Source: Pithys albifrons albifrons (taxonomy: Eukaryota; Chordata; Aves; Passeriformes; Thamnophilidae). Taken from it: DNA of 64,000 nt. The stretch is taken from positions 109,975,727-110,039,726 of the forward strand of contig NC_092458.1 of NCBI RefSeq assembly GCF_047495875.1. The letters run 5' to 3'. Shown piece by piece: positions 45,801 to 59,700 of the stretch (positions are counted from its first letter, which is position 1; each line of letters starts with the position of its first letter). The notes below the pieces were generated by a model, which worked only from the letters and a program-made list of their open reading frames with translations, ran no database searches and was not told the DNA's origin. Made by a program: the position numbers and the translations under genes.

Positions 45801-48007
45801 AATTTATGGAGCAGTTGTCAGATGGTAATGACTTTCAGTCATCACCATGTTGAATCTGAGGCTGTGAATTGTGTAATAATAGACTCTGGGTTACATTACC
45901 AGCCTCCTGAGCCATGGAGTGTCCTGCATCCATCTTGGAAAGAATAGATCTCAATCTTCCTAACAAAATGTTAGAAAATTAAGATTCTCTTTTCAATGTC
46001 CATGGAATGTGTACAGACTGAATTATCAATTAAGTTTCCAGCAGTTGTGCTTGACTGTTAGAGAGAAACTTTCATCATAAATCCTTCTTTTTAGTAATTT
46101 TTATGATTATCACAGTAGAAGCATCGTTTTGAAACCAAAACAAACAGACCCCCAAAGGTTTAGAGCATTGATTTTCATCTCTGCAAAGTGAGTGGAAGTC
46201 AGGCCAGACATAGCAGAAACAAATTTTTAAAAAAGAAAGTAATTTATGAATTCCTTAACCTTGAGGCTGTAGTGCCAGAAAGAAAACAGATACAGATGTT
46301 TGCATCATATGCTGAATTTTCTAAAAAAAAAAAAATATCCAGAGAAACAGATTTTTATTTCTTGAAGGAAATAAATTAAAAAGAATATATTTAACTTCAT
46401 TTTATAGTGCAAGTTAGTGTATGTACAACCAATGATTTGATGTAGTATTGACTTATAATGCTATAGTATTGGCATAAATAAGACATTTCTTAATTTATCA
46501 TCTTTTAAATTAACTTATTTTGCAAGTGCACCTTGGTATTCCTGTCTCGTGGCATACCTTAAAGAATAATGCTAAGGGACAAATCACCATAAATACTCAT
46601 TACTGCAAAAATATCATCTATTAGATCCCTGTCTGGTTTTACTTCAGCCTGAAAAAAGCTATGTGTATTAACCCCAAGTGGACAATATTAATGTATAAAT
46701 TTATATAAAACCATACTGACAAGTGCACACGGCCATTTTTCAGCAGGGAAGCTTCATCCTTCAGGGAGTCGAGGAGTTGGTTAACCTGAGTAAGAGCAGG
46801 AGGTAATGCTTGGTCTGCATTCTCATACAGAATACAGAAATCAAGAGTGATAGCAAAGAAATCAAGATACCAAACCACAAATCACTCCTCAGCACAGCGT
46901 GGGATGAGTCTACACTATTATGTTTTGGCTCTGCCAGAACATTCTCCATACATCTATATGCATGCATTGATTTCAGAACTGGTATCACAACAGTTAAAAG
47001 AGGAAGAAATTTGGTGACTGCAACAACCAGAAGTGCTCTCTCATAGAGTGAGGTACAGGAAAGTATACCAATATCACAAGGAGTATGTCACAGCATGAAA
47101 CAAAAATATCATCATAATTAAAAATAGATTCTAAATTCTTTGAAATTATTGAAGCCTTTCCTCTTTCCTTAGGATGACCACAGTTTTACTAATACCTGAA
47201 ACAGATTTTAAAATTCTGACTTTCTTACACCCATATTTGACAAGAAAACCTGTGTTAATGATATGAACAGCATATAGGAGATTAGCTTTAAACTATTCAG
47301 AAGATAACTATGCACGAAATAGTCAAATGTGAGAAACTGGCTATATCTGATCTAAGTCAGCATGAGTATAAATTGGTTAACTACTATACAGAACAGGAAT
47401 TGCTCCAATGTATCTTCAGAGATAACTGCAAGCCTTAAAAGAAAGCATTAGAAAACATTTTTTAATATTCCAGAACAGAAAGTTTGAGAAATTTCAAGGA
47501 CAGAAGTCACTTATAAACCTGTGCAGTTTTCTAACGCTTCCTACTCAAGTCCTTCCAAATGTTCAGACTCTATTTTATATATGAATTAAGGTGAGCTCCA
47601 CCTTTAGTTATGCTGCAAACAAAGCTAAGCCCTGTGTGTGGTGTGCTGCTTTGGTACAATTTGTCTTTGAAAGATCAAAAGACACTACAATGTTTTATGG
47701 ATGACAGTAACTGTGCTAGTCCCTGCCCTGCATTCACAGAAACAGGAAAGTTCAACTAGGACCTCCTCTATGTCTGTATCAAGCAATTATCTATATTTTT
47801 TTTCTTAGTAAATTATAGACTTGATCACCTAACAGGCCTTTTCTAACATCATAAATTTGGGTCCTAGAATTTTGTGGTCACCAGACTCCTCTTCACAATA
47901 TTATTAATTATGTCACATCAGAAAGACTTTGGAAATTGTTGGTATCCACCTCCCATCTCAATGTAAGGATAATTTAAACTTAGTTATCTTTGGAAATACA
48001 GAATCCA
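42831..48007. other. Non-coding stretch, nothing recognised
   Basis: About 5.2 kb of AT-rich sequence. A CpG pocket (GAACCGTGCGGTATCGTAGG) lies at 43100-43119. A poly-A run at 46322-46333 and scattered open frames of up to 97 codons (44272-44565, minus) have no recognised similarity. Confidence 0.5.
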
Positions 48008-49185
48008 ATACTCTCTGGTCAAAAAGGTCCAGTGTTTAACCATTCTCACAGTGAAGAATTTTTTATCTTAGACCTAATTACAATTTCCCTTTCTGCAGAC
48101 TTTGTTCATTGCCTCTTGCCCTTTTCCTGTGAAACTCTGACAGAAGTCTAGCTCCATCTTCCCTATAAATCCTTTCTAAGAAGTTGAAAGTGACATTTAG
48201 ATCTTCCTCTAGCCTTATGCTCTTCAGTCTGCCACTATTGAGCTCCATGGCATTTCTGTCAGCCCATTTCTCGAGGTTATTGAAGTTTCTCTGAATGACA
48301 GTCCTTCCCTCCAACTTACTCCTTGGTCCCTGTGTTGGTGTCACCTGCAAGCTTGATGAGGATTTATCATCATTCCCAGCACTCCACTCATTAATAGAGA
48401 CATTAATCAGTATTTACCCCTGTATTATCTGCTGAGGAATGCCACTAATAATCACATACCAGTTGGACTCCACACCATTGATCATAATACTTTGGCAGCA
48501 GAGCAAGCTTTCCATCTGTCCAGCCTATTTTTACCACTTTGGCTGCAGAAATACTACTATGAGACCATGGCCAAGGCTCTGTTGCCATCAGAATAAACAA
48601 TATCCTCTGCTCTCCCCTCATCCAGCAAGCCAGTCATATCATCCTCAAAGGCAATCAAACACAATTTTCCCTTAGTGAATGTAAAGTAGCTGTTAACAGT
48701 CACCATGTTGGGGTTTTTCTTGTGTCCCTATAAGCAGCAAATCAGTAGAATTTGCTCCATAACCTTATTCAGGGCCAAAGGTGGACTGATTGGCCTATTG
48801 TTCTTTGAATCCTTCCTCTTGCTTTTAATGAATGTAGACTGAATTGCCTTTTTCTAGTAATTTGGGACATCTTCAAATGGCCACAACCTGTTGAAGGTGA
48901 CAGAAAGCAGCCTTGCAATAATCTCAGACTGTTCCCTCGGTACCCTTCAACATATCCTTTCCCACAGGCTTAGGCTCTCTTGTTTGCTTAAGCTATCCCT
49001 TGCCTAGTCTTTCTCTACCAGTAGTAAGCTAAATACCCAGAGACTGACACTGGACATGAGATTTGTCAGGAGTTTGAAAGCCAACCTTGAACAGTAAAGA
49101 CTGAGCCAAACAAGGCACAGATTCTTTCCATATCCTTTATCACTACATTGTCTATTGCAGGTCACTTGTTCCTTCTTTATCTTCT
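48008..49185 (-). mobile_element. Old CR1 LINE with internal deletion
   Basis: This is the longest LINE copy in the window, about 1.18 kb on the minus strand. From 5' to 3' of the element it keeps a stretch upstream of and within the reverse transcriptase (plus-strand blocks near 49120 'ttctttccatatcctttatc', near 48753 'tttgctccataaccttattc' and near 48605 'ctctgctctcccctcatcca'). Next comes the segment encoding NFNNLEKWADRNAMELN, equivalent to the conserved LEKWADRN motif of CR1 ORF2. It then jumps to the C-terminal region encoding YREDGARLLSEF, with RARGNEQSLQKGK close behind. Several hundred bases expected between LEKWADRN and REDGARL are missing. There are many stops and substitutions, and the 3' octamer tail is absent. 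It is older than the copies at 15.7 and 25.8 kb. Confidence 0.85.
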
Positions 49186-51992
49186 AACAAATTGAAGTAA
49201 AAACAATTATGTTCTTTGCTAATATATTTAACCAAATAACATGTAAACATTTTTAGTGTGATTACACACCAGCTGGGACTGAAACTGAATTGCTGTGGTA
49301 AACAAGTTCATTGTGCAATTTTCATTGACATAGTATTTCAATATATAATTAATATTTATTTTTTGGTATCTGTCATTTACTGCTTGCAGCCTTACTGGGT
49401 AACCCATGGCCTCTTGTAATTTAGAAAATATAGTCATCTTTCATCCACTGTGACTTTGAAATCTTTAGTTTCTCTGCACAAATATTTTATCCTATACATT
49501 TACTATTCAGGCTTAGCTAGAACCAGAATAAATTGCTCCAAGATTACTTAAACAGAAAGTTCTTAAGCTAAAGAGATCTATCCAGACAGCAAATCAACCA
49601 GTGGTAAAATAGCAATTTTCTTATTCAGGCAGGTCAGTAATTTTGTGTGTACTGTGAGGCTGGGAATAACAGCTTCATACTAGGCATTAACCTTAGGTCT
49701 ATTTGCAAAGTTTTCTTCAAAGATCTACAAGGTGAGCCATTATGGTCAGCATTGTGTATTTATAAATCACCATAGACACAATTATACTGAGTGAAATAAA
49801 AAATCTATTTTTAAAGCACATTAACATTTCAAAATCAAGCTTTCAAACAAACAGACAACAAAAACAAACAAGAATAAAAAACCCAACCAACAAACAAACA
49901 AAACCCCCACCAAATTCCCCCAAACTGGAAAACAGCATTTGCAATTGTCTCATGAACTTTAAATGGAAACTTTAAATCAGCATGCTATGACTATGCTTAC
50001 AGGTTGGCTTTAATTCTATTTTTCCTTTTCTCTACAATACTAATGCATTCAGAGTACACAATAGACACTTTACTCTTCCTAACAACTAGTCAACCTTCTT
50101 TACTTCTCCTCAGGATACGTCCCTTTGTTCAGGCTTTATTTACTATGCACTCTATAAATCTGCTCTGATTAGCATCACACAAGGACTCTGTGAGAAAGGG
50201 AGAAAGGAAAGTGCATTCTCCCCGGTACTTTTCAATTGCTTCAGAATGCAAGTCCTGCAAATACAAACCTTTTCACAATACATCTTCCAAATTATCCACA
50301 CAAACAACATTGGAATACATAATCCTCTCTATAGATATGCTCCCCTTCAAAAACCAGCTTATTTTCAGAACAAAAAATTCCACATTTTAATCTCTGAAAT
50401 AGGGAGGGTGAGTGGTGGGAGGCAAACAAGAAGACAGTAATTTGTATGACAAGGAAAAGGAAAAAGGCAAAACAAAATGTCAAGTGGCTCTTGAGCACAG
50501 TTATTTTGTTCACCTAAACCCAGATATCCTATCTTGCCAAATCCATTTCCCACCTAAAGTACAAGTCAGAATCCATTTCCCATTCCTCTGTCTACTCATC
50601 TGTTGTTGGTGTCTCCATCACTTCTTTTGCCTGCTGGTAACATCAGTCTTCCTGCCTGGAAATCTGCAGCCTTCCTCATACGAGTTTTGCCATTCTCTGT
50701 GGTCAACTTCCCAAAATCTTGGTCCTCTATCCTTCAACTCTTACCCTCACAGAATTCAGACCAGCTAGCAGCTTTCCTTGAAGCTGTCAGGACTGTATAA
50801 AGTTAAGGGAGGGATTTAGTGCACACGAAGGACGGTTTTCTTCATTGCTTTTATGTCCTACTCTAGTTGGACGTCTGTCAACAACCCAGAATTAGAATTG
50901 TGAGAACAATGACAAGAACAGGATATTTCTTTTCACCTCACCTCCTCACCCAACTATGGCTTCAAAGTCTAGAAATAGAGATGTAAAACCTCATTAATTT
51001 TGCTGAATTTTGTTCATTGCAACCATTTTGCTGATGGTCTTTTAGCCATTTCGAAGTCAACCTGAATTTCCATGGAGTCGACAAAGACTGCACGTCAGGT
51101 ATAAGCCTTCAAATCTCATTCCAGCAAGGGTGGATCTCATGTTGAAAGCATGGGGGTTATTCACTGCCACAGATTTTAAAGTGAGGAAAGAGAACATAAT
51201 ATTTCCGGCAACCTTATACTCAAAAAGGCTAAAAAACTTCACATTTCCTTACTTCCAAACCCCTCAGCCTGAACACAACATGCTAACAGGCTATATTTTT
51301 ATTGCCTGAGGAGAGAGGAGTGAATGAAGTGCTACAGCTCCTGCCTTAGTCTCACCAGGCAGGGGGAATGTACCACATTACATTTTAGTGTCACTGTTTA
51401 ATGCTCATTTTGCTTCAGCCAGGACAGAAAAATTCGACATAATAGAAGATTTCAAGCTCAATGCATGGAAGTAAAAAATAAGATTATAGAAATGTTAGAA
51501 AAAAACCTAGAACCAAACACTTGGATAATACTTCAAGAGGATGACAGGCAAGAAGGACCACATCACCCATTTGTGCAGATCTCCAGTTTACAGGCCTAAT
51601 GTTCTTTGCAATGGAGAAGCTTATGCCTATTTTAAGCCAAAGGATCATATATGTAGAAATTCACAAAGGTCTACATGTTGTTTACTATTCAGACAGTTCA
51701 TTTATTTTCATGTTTTCTACCCTGGGCAGCAGGATCAAACTCTGATCCCACTGAAGTGGGAGTTTTGCCATTAACAGGAATACATAAGAGAACTCCCCTA
51801 TCTCTAGAAAAAATTAGAAAATATATCTCTGTCTAGAATAGGTAATTGCCAGGAAAGGAATTTACCCTTTGTCTCTGTTTAGATATTGTGTAGCACGTTC
51901 TGAGTGTCACTTTGGCATAAAGAGTGGTAAGTATCACAAGAAATAAAATATTAATTCTAAAGCATATACTCTTTGTTTCTTAATCTAATCAT
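49186..51992. other. Non-coding stretch with a C/A tract
   Basis: AT-rich sequence containing the C/A-rich tract at 49844-49926, listed separately. The 118-codon frame at 50412-50768 and its overlapping opposite-strand frames have no recognised similarity. Confidence 0.5.
49844..49926 (+). repeat. (CAAA)n and C/A-rich low-complexity tract
   Basis: Words such as CAAACAAACAGACAACAAAA, ACCCAACCAACAAACAAAC and AAAACCCCCACC make an almost G/T-free tract. It resembles the tract at 20997-21065 in composition and word order. Confidence 0.85.
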
Positions 51993-52108
51993 AACTATAT
52001 ATATATGACATATCATACAGCTTATCCATATATGTGTAAAATTATATGTGGCACATATATATATGTACGTGTGTATACACTTAAGTTATATATGCTATAT
52101 GTATACAG
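51993..52108. repeat. A/T-rich degenerate microsatellite
   Basis: Repeated ATATAT, TATGTG and GTATAC words (for example AACTATATATATATGACATA and CACATATATATATGTACGTG) form a decayed TA/TG repeat. The short open frame across it is low-complexity. Confidence 0.8.
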
Positions 52109-55100
52109 TTACAGTCTACAAGAAAAACAAATTTTCATATATATTAAGGTTCTGTCAATTCTGGTCATTATTTTCTCACTCCTTCCTCACCTTTAGATAG
52201 AAGGTATTTCCTGAGCAATCTGGAATTCTCTCTCCTTCTTCAAAATTCCAGGGGGAGGGGGAAATAATTTTTGTTTCTTCAGTTCAAAACTCTTATGGGA
52301 AGAAGTCAGCTTAAATGTTTATAACACAAGGTCTCCTTAGCTGGTCTTATTGTTGGGGGAGTTGAAATCACTCCCTGTGATATGTGGTGGAAAGTATTGC
52401 ATTCTCAGGGAAAGGAAGTCAAGATGTCTTCATGCTGTCCAGTAGGGAAGCAGCAAATGAAATTTCCCTGTGGCTGGAATCAGATTCAATGAAAGATAAA
52501 ATTTAAGCCAGATATTCCTCAAGTATATCCTAACATTTGACCAAAGAGCTGCACTGAGGTCTGAATATCCTAAAACAGCAGACAGCTGCTTTTGTTCTGC
52601 AAGCACAATGGATGGAAGGGAATAAATTCCTTTTATGCTACCTCTGTGTAGCTTGATCTTTGTCAGCCTCACTAATTCAGATAGGGGCCTCTTACCTTCT
52701 GACAATCCATCATATATCAAGACTGGCCAGCAGAATGATTCTGACTGATGAAGAAAGAGGGCTACCAAAAGATGAGGAAGTGACTTAGTCATTGGGTGAA
52801 AGTGAGCGCAATTGTAAGACATCGTGGACTAACTCAGTCATTCTGTTATAAAACAGTTCAAAAGAGAGGAGTAAAGGTAACAGAGCACTGACCACAGACA
52901 CCCCAAAGCATCACCTGTGCATTAATTTTCCACAGCCTATTTTTTATCAGAATTATACAATTATTACAAGTGAGTTCACCAGTGTGGTCTTCCAGTCTAT
53001 GTGGATTTAGCTGCACAAGGGAGAGTCTATACACCATATCATGTTCTGAAGAATCTCTCTTTTGAAGGCATGAAAATAATTCATGAATAGAAAATGGCTT
53101 GCAAATTGCTTGCCAGATGTTCAGGTAAATAAGTAGGCAATCTTTTTGGTATATAGCAGCATAATAACAATCAGCATGCACTATAGATTAACTTAGGAGA
53201 AAAAAAAATTGCCTGAAAATATTACTCTCCTTTCACATGTTTCTGGTTTTAGTTACAGCAAGTGATATTGATCTAGTTGATAAATCATTTGTGCCATTCA
53301 TCCATGCTTGGAAACATTCGATCTATTTAAAACCTATGTGGAAATAGAGGTGTCTCAGTATGCTGCTTATTTTGGTTTATCCAATATTACTAAGGTACTT
53401 TTACTTACAATATTAAACAAACTGAACTATTTTTCTTTTTTTAAAGAGCCTAGAGATAACTTTTATACTGAAAGGATATATTGAAAGGAACATCTGTTTA
53501 AATAAGTACAGCTAATTTTCAAGCTCATTCATGATAAAAATGAAGCAGGAACATTTCTCTTGATCCAGATTTTGAGACATTTATTTCCCCAGACCTGTGC
53601 ATAGAGGGTGGTTAACTCCATTTTGATTATGTAGTGCAAATATTGACTTGCTCACTTGTTACTTAAAATGTGATGTGTGTCTGACATTTCCTTTCTGATC
53701 TGGATTTTATTATAAGACGAAACATAATTCTTTCCCATTTTTCCTCCAAAGTTTTGTATTGTTGGAGTTAACAGTAGACTTAACATTACAGATTTTAGGA
53801 AATGTCTCTCTCTGAATTGCTCCTATTTAATGAACTTTCTAAAATTATTTTTATTTAGAAGGTACCATCAAATATATTACAGAATATTTGACAATATGAC
53901 TTATCTGGACTGCAGTTTTTAATTTTTGTATTACTAATGGTAGATTGTATAAATTAACATAAAATCTTTTTATTCCCTATATAGATTAAAGGTTACATTA
54001 AAAGAGCAACATAAATTTTATAATTTCATGTAATGTAATGCAATTAATTCTTGCTTTTAATTAAAGGAAGTATTTTCAGTACTGGATTTTTAATAATATC
54101 AAAGTCAAGTTATTGATGGATGAAAAAATATCAAAACCTATGACATTTGGAAACCCAAATTGTTAGTAACTAGTAAATATTAGTTCCCCGAGCACTTTGG
54201 ATAGGTTATTGACAAGGGTAATAATTAGATTTCTTACCTCTCATAACTAAGATATATTGGAACTTCAAAAATTTAAAAATTCTCCTTTGTCATACCTGTG
54301 CTACATTTATTAAATGTTAATCCTATATTTTGATCTCATAGATGATTTTCTTCTTAACCAACCAAAGGAAATATAACCCTTCAGCAATGTACTGCAAAGC
54401 TTTAAAACTACAGACGTTACCAGCAGATGAACTGTTACTTAGATAAAGGGATTAATACAATTTTTTTGCATACCTAAATAACTGGATCAAGATGTGATTT
54501 ATATATAGTGGACACCCCCAAATGAGCACTGGTAGAACCTTTTCTGCAGTAAACGTTACCTGAAGGAGCTAACAGAGTAGGAAATACAGGTGACCTGGAC
54601 ATTGCTGGAGAAGAGATTGAAAATTGCGTGAAATGTCTTGCTGTCTGCCAGAGATAAGGTCCACAAGTTGTCCAGAGGCCACAAAGAGTCCTAATGGAAA
54701 TGGGTCTACTGATGAGCTTTTATATTGAGAAAAAATGTTTATTTTCCTAACATGACTCAAGGATGCCTGTGCCAGGTGAAGGACTAAAATACATTATGAT
54801 GAGTACATAATGTTAAGTGATATTTTAATGTCCACCGATGAAGGTCAAGACATACAAGACAAAAACAGTTTGGGATATTCTGGAATATTCCACCAGCAGA
54901 AGACAAAGAGATTATTCAAAATGTGACTCAATTGTGTATATAGATACTGTACTGGTGTAAGGATCAAGATGTAAACTGAACCTGAAGATGAATTATTTGA
55001 GAAACAGAGATCAATTTCTGAAAACAGCATTATATTTTTAGATAAAATGTGCTGAAATTAAAAAATAACAAAAAAAAAAAGTAAACACCAAACCCAACCA

Positions 55101-56160
55101 CAACAGTAGGAGTGATGAAAATGAAATCATGACGTTTCTCAGTTTCTATAGGAGATTCAAAATACAATATGAGAAACAAATGCTAATTTTTATAAATAAT
55201 TCATGATCACCCAATACTTCCCCTCTTTCTTGCAGCTCATATGTGATGGCCACCTCTCTTCTGACCCCATTAATTTAAAGTAAACTCAGATCTGGGGAAA
55301 AATATGCAATGACATATCTGCTTCCATGCAGCAGGCAACATTTTTCTGTCATCTGCATTTTATTTCACTACTTCTAGGTCAAAATCCTGAGACCAGTGCT
55401 CAGATCCTTCTGATTTTCTCCCTGCTCACACTTTATCTACAGATCATCACATTACTTCCTTTGCATCACCCATCTCATTGGGCTGAAAGGTCCAGGGGTT
55501 GCATTCTTGATAGACCACCCACACTTCCCCAGATGATGTTGGTCACTTTCTCCCTTCCGTTTTGCCTTTCTGTGGCTTTTCAGTAGGCCAGTGTGTACTT
55601 CAAAACTCGTTTCCTGGTTCCTGACCTAAACTCATAATTCAGGTGGCTTCACTCAGAGAAAGCTACGTGCACCCAGCTCGCTGTGTGAGGTGATGCCCTT
55701 GTTATTCCCCTTTCATCCCCCTGCATTGGGTGTATACAAAGCCAGACCCTGTTACCTGTGTCCTGTGTCATTCTGAACATTGCCAATACACATCTGCTCC
55801 AAGGCCCATGACCTTTATGACTCCCCACTTACCCACTTCTGTGCTTTGGTGTGAGCTGCCAAACTTGATAAGCAGAAATCCATTGATTTCTCTTTCCTCT
55901 GTCCATTTTCTTCTACTCTCTTATCCATACAGGCTTGTAAATATGACAGAGAAATATGGCTCCACATAAGACTTTGGAAAACATCTTCCTTGGCTTATAA
56001 GTCTTCTCATTACAAGGTATACAAAGATAACAACAAAGCTCACAGAGGAGAAGGAAAGCAATTGTAATTCTATCAAGACTCCTAATTCAAACTGCTTCAA
56101 ATGTTAATAGATTTCCAAGGCAATACCAGCTAATCCTATACCGTCAATTTTTATAGTGGG
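52109..56160. other. Non-coding stretch; two adjacent minus-strand frames unresolved
   Basis: AT-rich, with a strongly A/T-rich part at 53600-54350. Two minus-strand open frames of 107 codons (53181-52858) and 130 codons (52822-52430) follow each other but are in different frames and resemble no protein known to me. At 55220-55240 a CTTTCTTGCAG acceptor-like word is present without a convincing downstream exon. No transposon was recognised. Confidence 0.45.
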
Positions 56161-56700
56161 AGAATCACCCGCCCTGACATGTTTAATGTGCTTTTTGTAA
56201 CCAACTACCTTGAGCTGTGATCTCATCAGTTCTCATTAAGCAAACGAAGTGGAGGCAGGTCAGTCTGTGGATGGGAATACCCCGGGGACAGCTGGATGCT
56301 GTAGCACACTTCCAGCAGGATATGTGTTTGGCCATGAAGAAAGTCACCGTGGCAGCCTCTGCCATCCCATTCTGCCCATGTCACACCACGGACCTCCCAT
56401 GACAGCCGACAAACCCCTGCACCTCCCTGTCGCCTCTGTGCCACCCTCCCCTGAGCAGGGAGCAGATGTGGCAGCACCGACTTGCCATAGGAGGGGACAC
56501 TCTTCCTGCGGGTCTGTATTAAGCTAACATTGCAGTGAGTGGCAGGAGACACTCTGCTAATAGAGGTTTTGTCCTCGGGATGAGAAATAAAGCGTTATCC
56601 GAGTCATGGTCATTAAAAATCCCACGGCGCTTTTCACCGGGCCGGGGTTTAGCACCGGTATCCTGATCATATTCCAACACGGGTAATTGCATTTCACCTA
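56161..56700. promoter_or_regulatory. CpG-enriched block, possible regulatory or conserved element
   Basis: I count 18 CpG dinucleotides in these 540 bases, eight of them between 56581 and 56700 (GTTATCCGAG, CCCACGGCGC, CACCGGGCCGGGG, CACCGGTA, ACACGGG), whereas most 60-base lines elsewhere hold none. No LTR or CR1 phrase explains the enrichment. Open frames on both strands reach 92 to 108 codons, as expected of less AT-rich DNA, and none resembles a known protein. The 3' part ends in GGGTAATTGCATTTCACC, with a homeodomain-type TAATTG core. It could be a small CpG island or alternative promoter, a conserved enhancer, or an unrecognised GC-rich repeat. The regulatory reading is inference from base composition. 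Confidence 0.35.
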
Positions 56701-59700
56701 CTTAAATTCCCCTGCTGCACCAGCTGAATTCTCCTATTCACCTCCTGAGCTGAAATCAGTAGCACCAGCAACACAAAGGTTGCTACTTACACGCTGCCCT
56801 GCTGATGGCTGTGTTTTAGCAAAGAGCAGCACTTCCTACATACAGAGCAATTCAAATTCTTTGCAGAGCATCTTGATGCATGCGAATGGTGCTATATATA
56901 CAGACAAAATAACCAGTCCATAATGGGAAGACTGTGCAGTATTAAAGGATTTTAAAATAAATTAGGCTACTCTCCCCACAAATCATTAACTTAAAAAAAA
57001 ATCAGACAACACGGCATATAGAAATTAATATCTCGGTCAGGTAGAGAAGTAAACATTTCTCTAATATAACAGAGTACAGATATTGATTTCTGAGCAGATA
57101 GGGTACTGCAGCCTCTAGCAATCCTATGATTAAATCACTAGCTTCAGCTCTGGCATCAGTGTTTCCTGCAGTTAAAAAAAAAAATTAAAATATATACACA
57201 GAGGATATCTCCAGATCCCCAGAGCCATTCCTCTGAGTAAACTGGCAAAATGTAAATATTTCCCTGAGGGATTCTGATCTAGTGCTAGATTATGTGACTG
57301 AAGTTCATCATTTTAGTACTTCTTTGAACGGGAAGTAGTTGCTGCCTTTCAGACTTGATTTGTTAAAGCTCTGAATGGAAATAAATTAAAAACTGCAACC
57401 AGCCTCTGTGACAGCTTTTTGAGCAATCTGTGGGCAAACAGATTTGCTGGTCTCACAGGTTCTGACCTGAGTCTCCAGAAAGTTAACACCACTCTTTCCT
57501 TTGGTTTTACTGGACTTTGCACTTGGAGGCAGCAGGGACTGTTAAGATACAATACTCCCACTGCCAGAAATGGAGGGTTTCACATAACCCAACAGCATTA
57601 GACACAACTGTGAAAAGCAGAGATCTTTTAAACCCTGCAACCTGTCACCAGAGCAATCTGTGCTATAAACTGTGCAAGCAGAGAACTGATTAAAAAAATA
57701 AAAACCCACTGAAATCAGTGAGCTGGTTCAATTTAGAGGAAAGCAAAACCTGGAGATGCCTCGGTAAGGCAAAATTTGTTTATTAGTGATCATTACATTT
57801 CTAATAGATTTAATATTCAGTTCAAGAAAGTTTATTATCTGTCTTGTCTACTTTATCTTACTGGAAGAACACAGAAAAAAAGTTTTATAAAAAGATTTCT
57901 TTAAAGCTTTCTTAAATGGCTCAAATATTCAGTGGTATACAAAAGGCCACATTTTCTGTTTTAATTTAAAGCAATGAGATGCTAGAACATTAAACCTATT
58001 GAATTTTTTATATATAAATTAAATGAGGAACTTAAATGACAAGGCCAAGAATGAAGCTCTATTGAAAGAGCAGCCCCAAGCAGAATGGTCTTTTAAAAAG
58101 GGTTAGAGAAGAAATTTTCTAAATATTAATAAAAAAGAGAAGTTACTGGAAATTATGCTTCTTAATTTAACACCATTTATTCCTTATAAATATTTTCTAT
58201 TTAAGGCCTAATATGCATTAAACATTTATGAAATCTTTATTAAAAGAATTTCACAGTGGCACGATAATTTTTGAATTGCTGAAACAATAGGACAGAGAAC
58301 TCCTTCACTGGCAGATTGGATTGCTGGGAAATTAACAGTCCATAGGGAGTTCCTCCCAGACCTACAGACCCAAGCAATTCAAGCCCCATGGGCTGGTTAC
58401 TCCTGACCAGCAGAGAGCTGTGCCATAGGAACAGGGAAAGGGTCACAGACAGTGGTGCATGAGCACATTTGATTCCTGCCAAGACATATTTCATCACTCC
58501 AGGAAACAAAAATCTATTAGTGCAATTATTACTAACACTGTGCCATAGTAAACAGACTGTAGAATAAAAAATGTACACTATAGGGAGCTTGTGCTACATG
58601 AAGACTCTCTTTCTGCCTGTAATATTTCATCAAGGAAATATTGGTTGTACAACCTCTTCCTCATTGCTTCGAGAGGTAGCTATAGTAATCAAATATAGAA
58701 ATGTGCCTTAATTTTACCTCTTTCTCTTTGTTCCTTCCACCTTCCTTTCCTTCCTAGCATGTTTTTATATCTCTTCATGGCAGTGATGGTGTCCCAAAGG
58801 GACCATGTTTTGCTACTGTTAGTTACTATTGTTGTCAATATTGTCAGGCAATAATTTAATGTAAACTCTTTTTTTTTAACTCAGGAATATTTTATTTTTT
58901 TTTAATAATGAAAAAATAAATACTCTTTGTCTTATACAAGTATAAAGGTAATATGATTTAGCTATCAGCAGCATCTGTTATTTTCATTTTTCTGAACTCT
59001 AATAAGCTACCTTTTATTCTGTTTCAAAACTAGTAGTCAGAATTGTTTGGTTACTCCTAAACACCCATAAGCACTTCTTAAGCATCTTTTAAACAAACAT
59101 GAAATCATAGCCAACTGAAAGCATAGACAGAATCTTAAGTTTGGAATTTGAAGAAACACTTGCTTTTATGAACAGAGAGACATAAGTGGAATAAAGTGGC
59201 TCAGTATTTATTAGATTTAGTGTGTTCTTACCTTGCAGACTTTACAGTGAAATAATGCAACAGATCTTAGCAAATGCTGAAATCACTTCTGCTATTGACC
59301 TTGCCCTCCTATCATCCATCACAGGGAAAGTTTTCTTTTGATGTACATATCATAAGCTTGTCTTCAATTTCAGCAATATATTGAAAAAAATGAAAGGAAT
59401 AGAAGAGTAATAGCAAATGCAACAGCATTATTTTTCCCTTTTGAAATTTCCTGAACTGTACTTTGTAAGTAAGCTTTCTGGGCATATTTTAGAAAATAGA
59501 GGATTCATATTTTTAGCTTCAAAAACAGGTTTTCCCACTTTGTGTTAGTCACACAAATGTGATGCCTGCATTTTATACTTACTCAGCAATACTCTTTATT
59601 GCATCCCTCATGGCCACACGATGAGCAGGATTATATAATTTGCACACAGGGGGAACAGATCCCTGTCGCCTCACTACGGATGGATGAGGGAGCATTTTGC

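Noticed and set aside
52430..52822. 130-codon minus-strand frame as a real gene
   Set aside because: No recognised family, no supporting splice or promoter context, and the length is within chance expectation for a 64-kb AT-rich window.
56226..56552. Protein gene in the CpG-enriched block
   Set aside because: Overlapping frames occur on both strands as expected of less AT-rich DNA, and no domain or codon pattern supports any of them.
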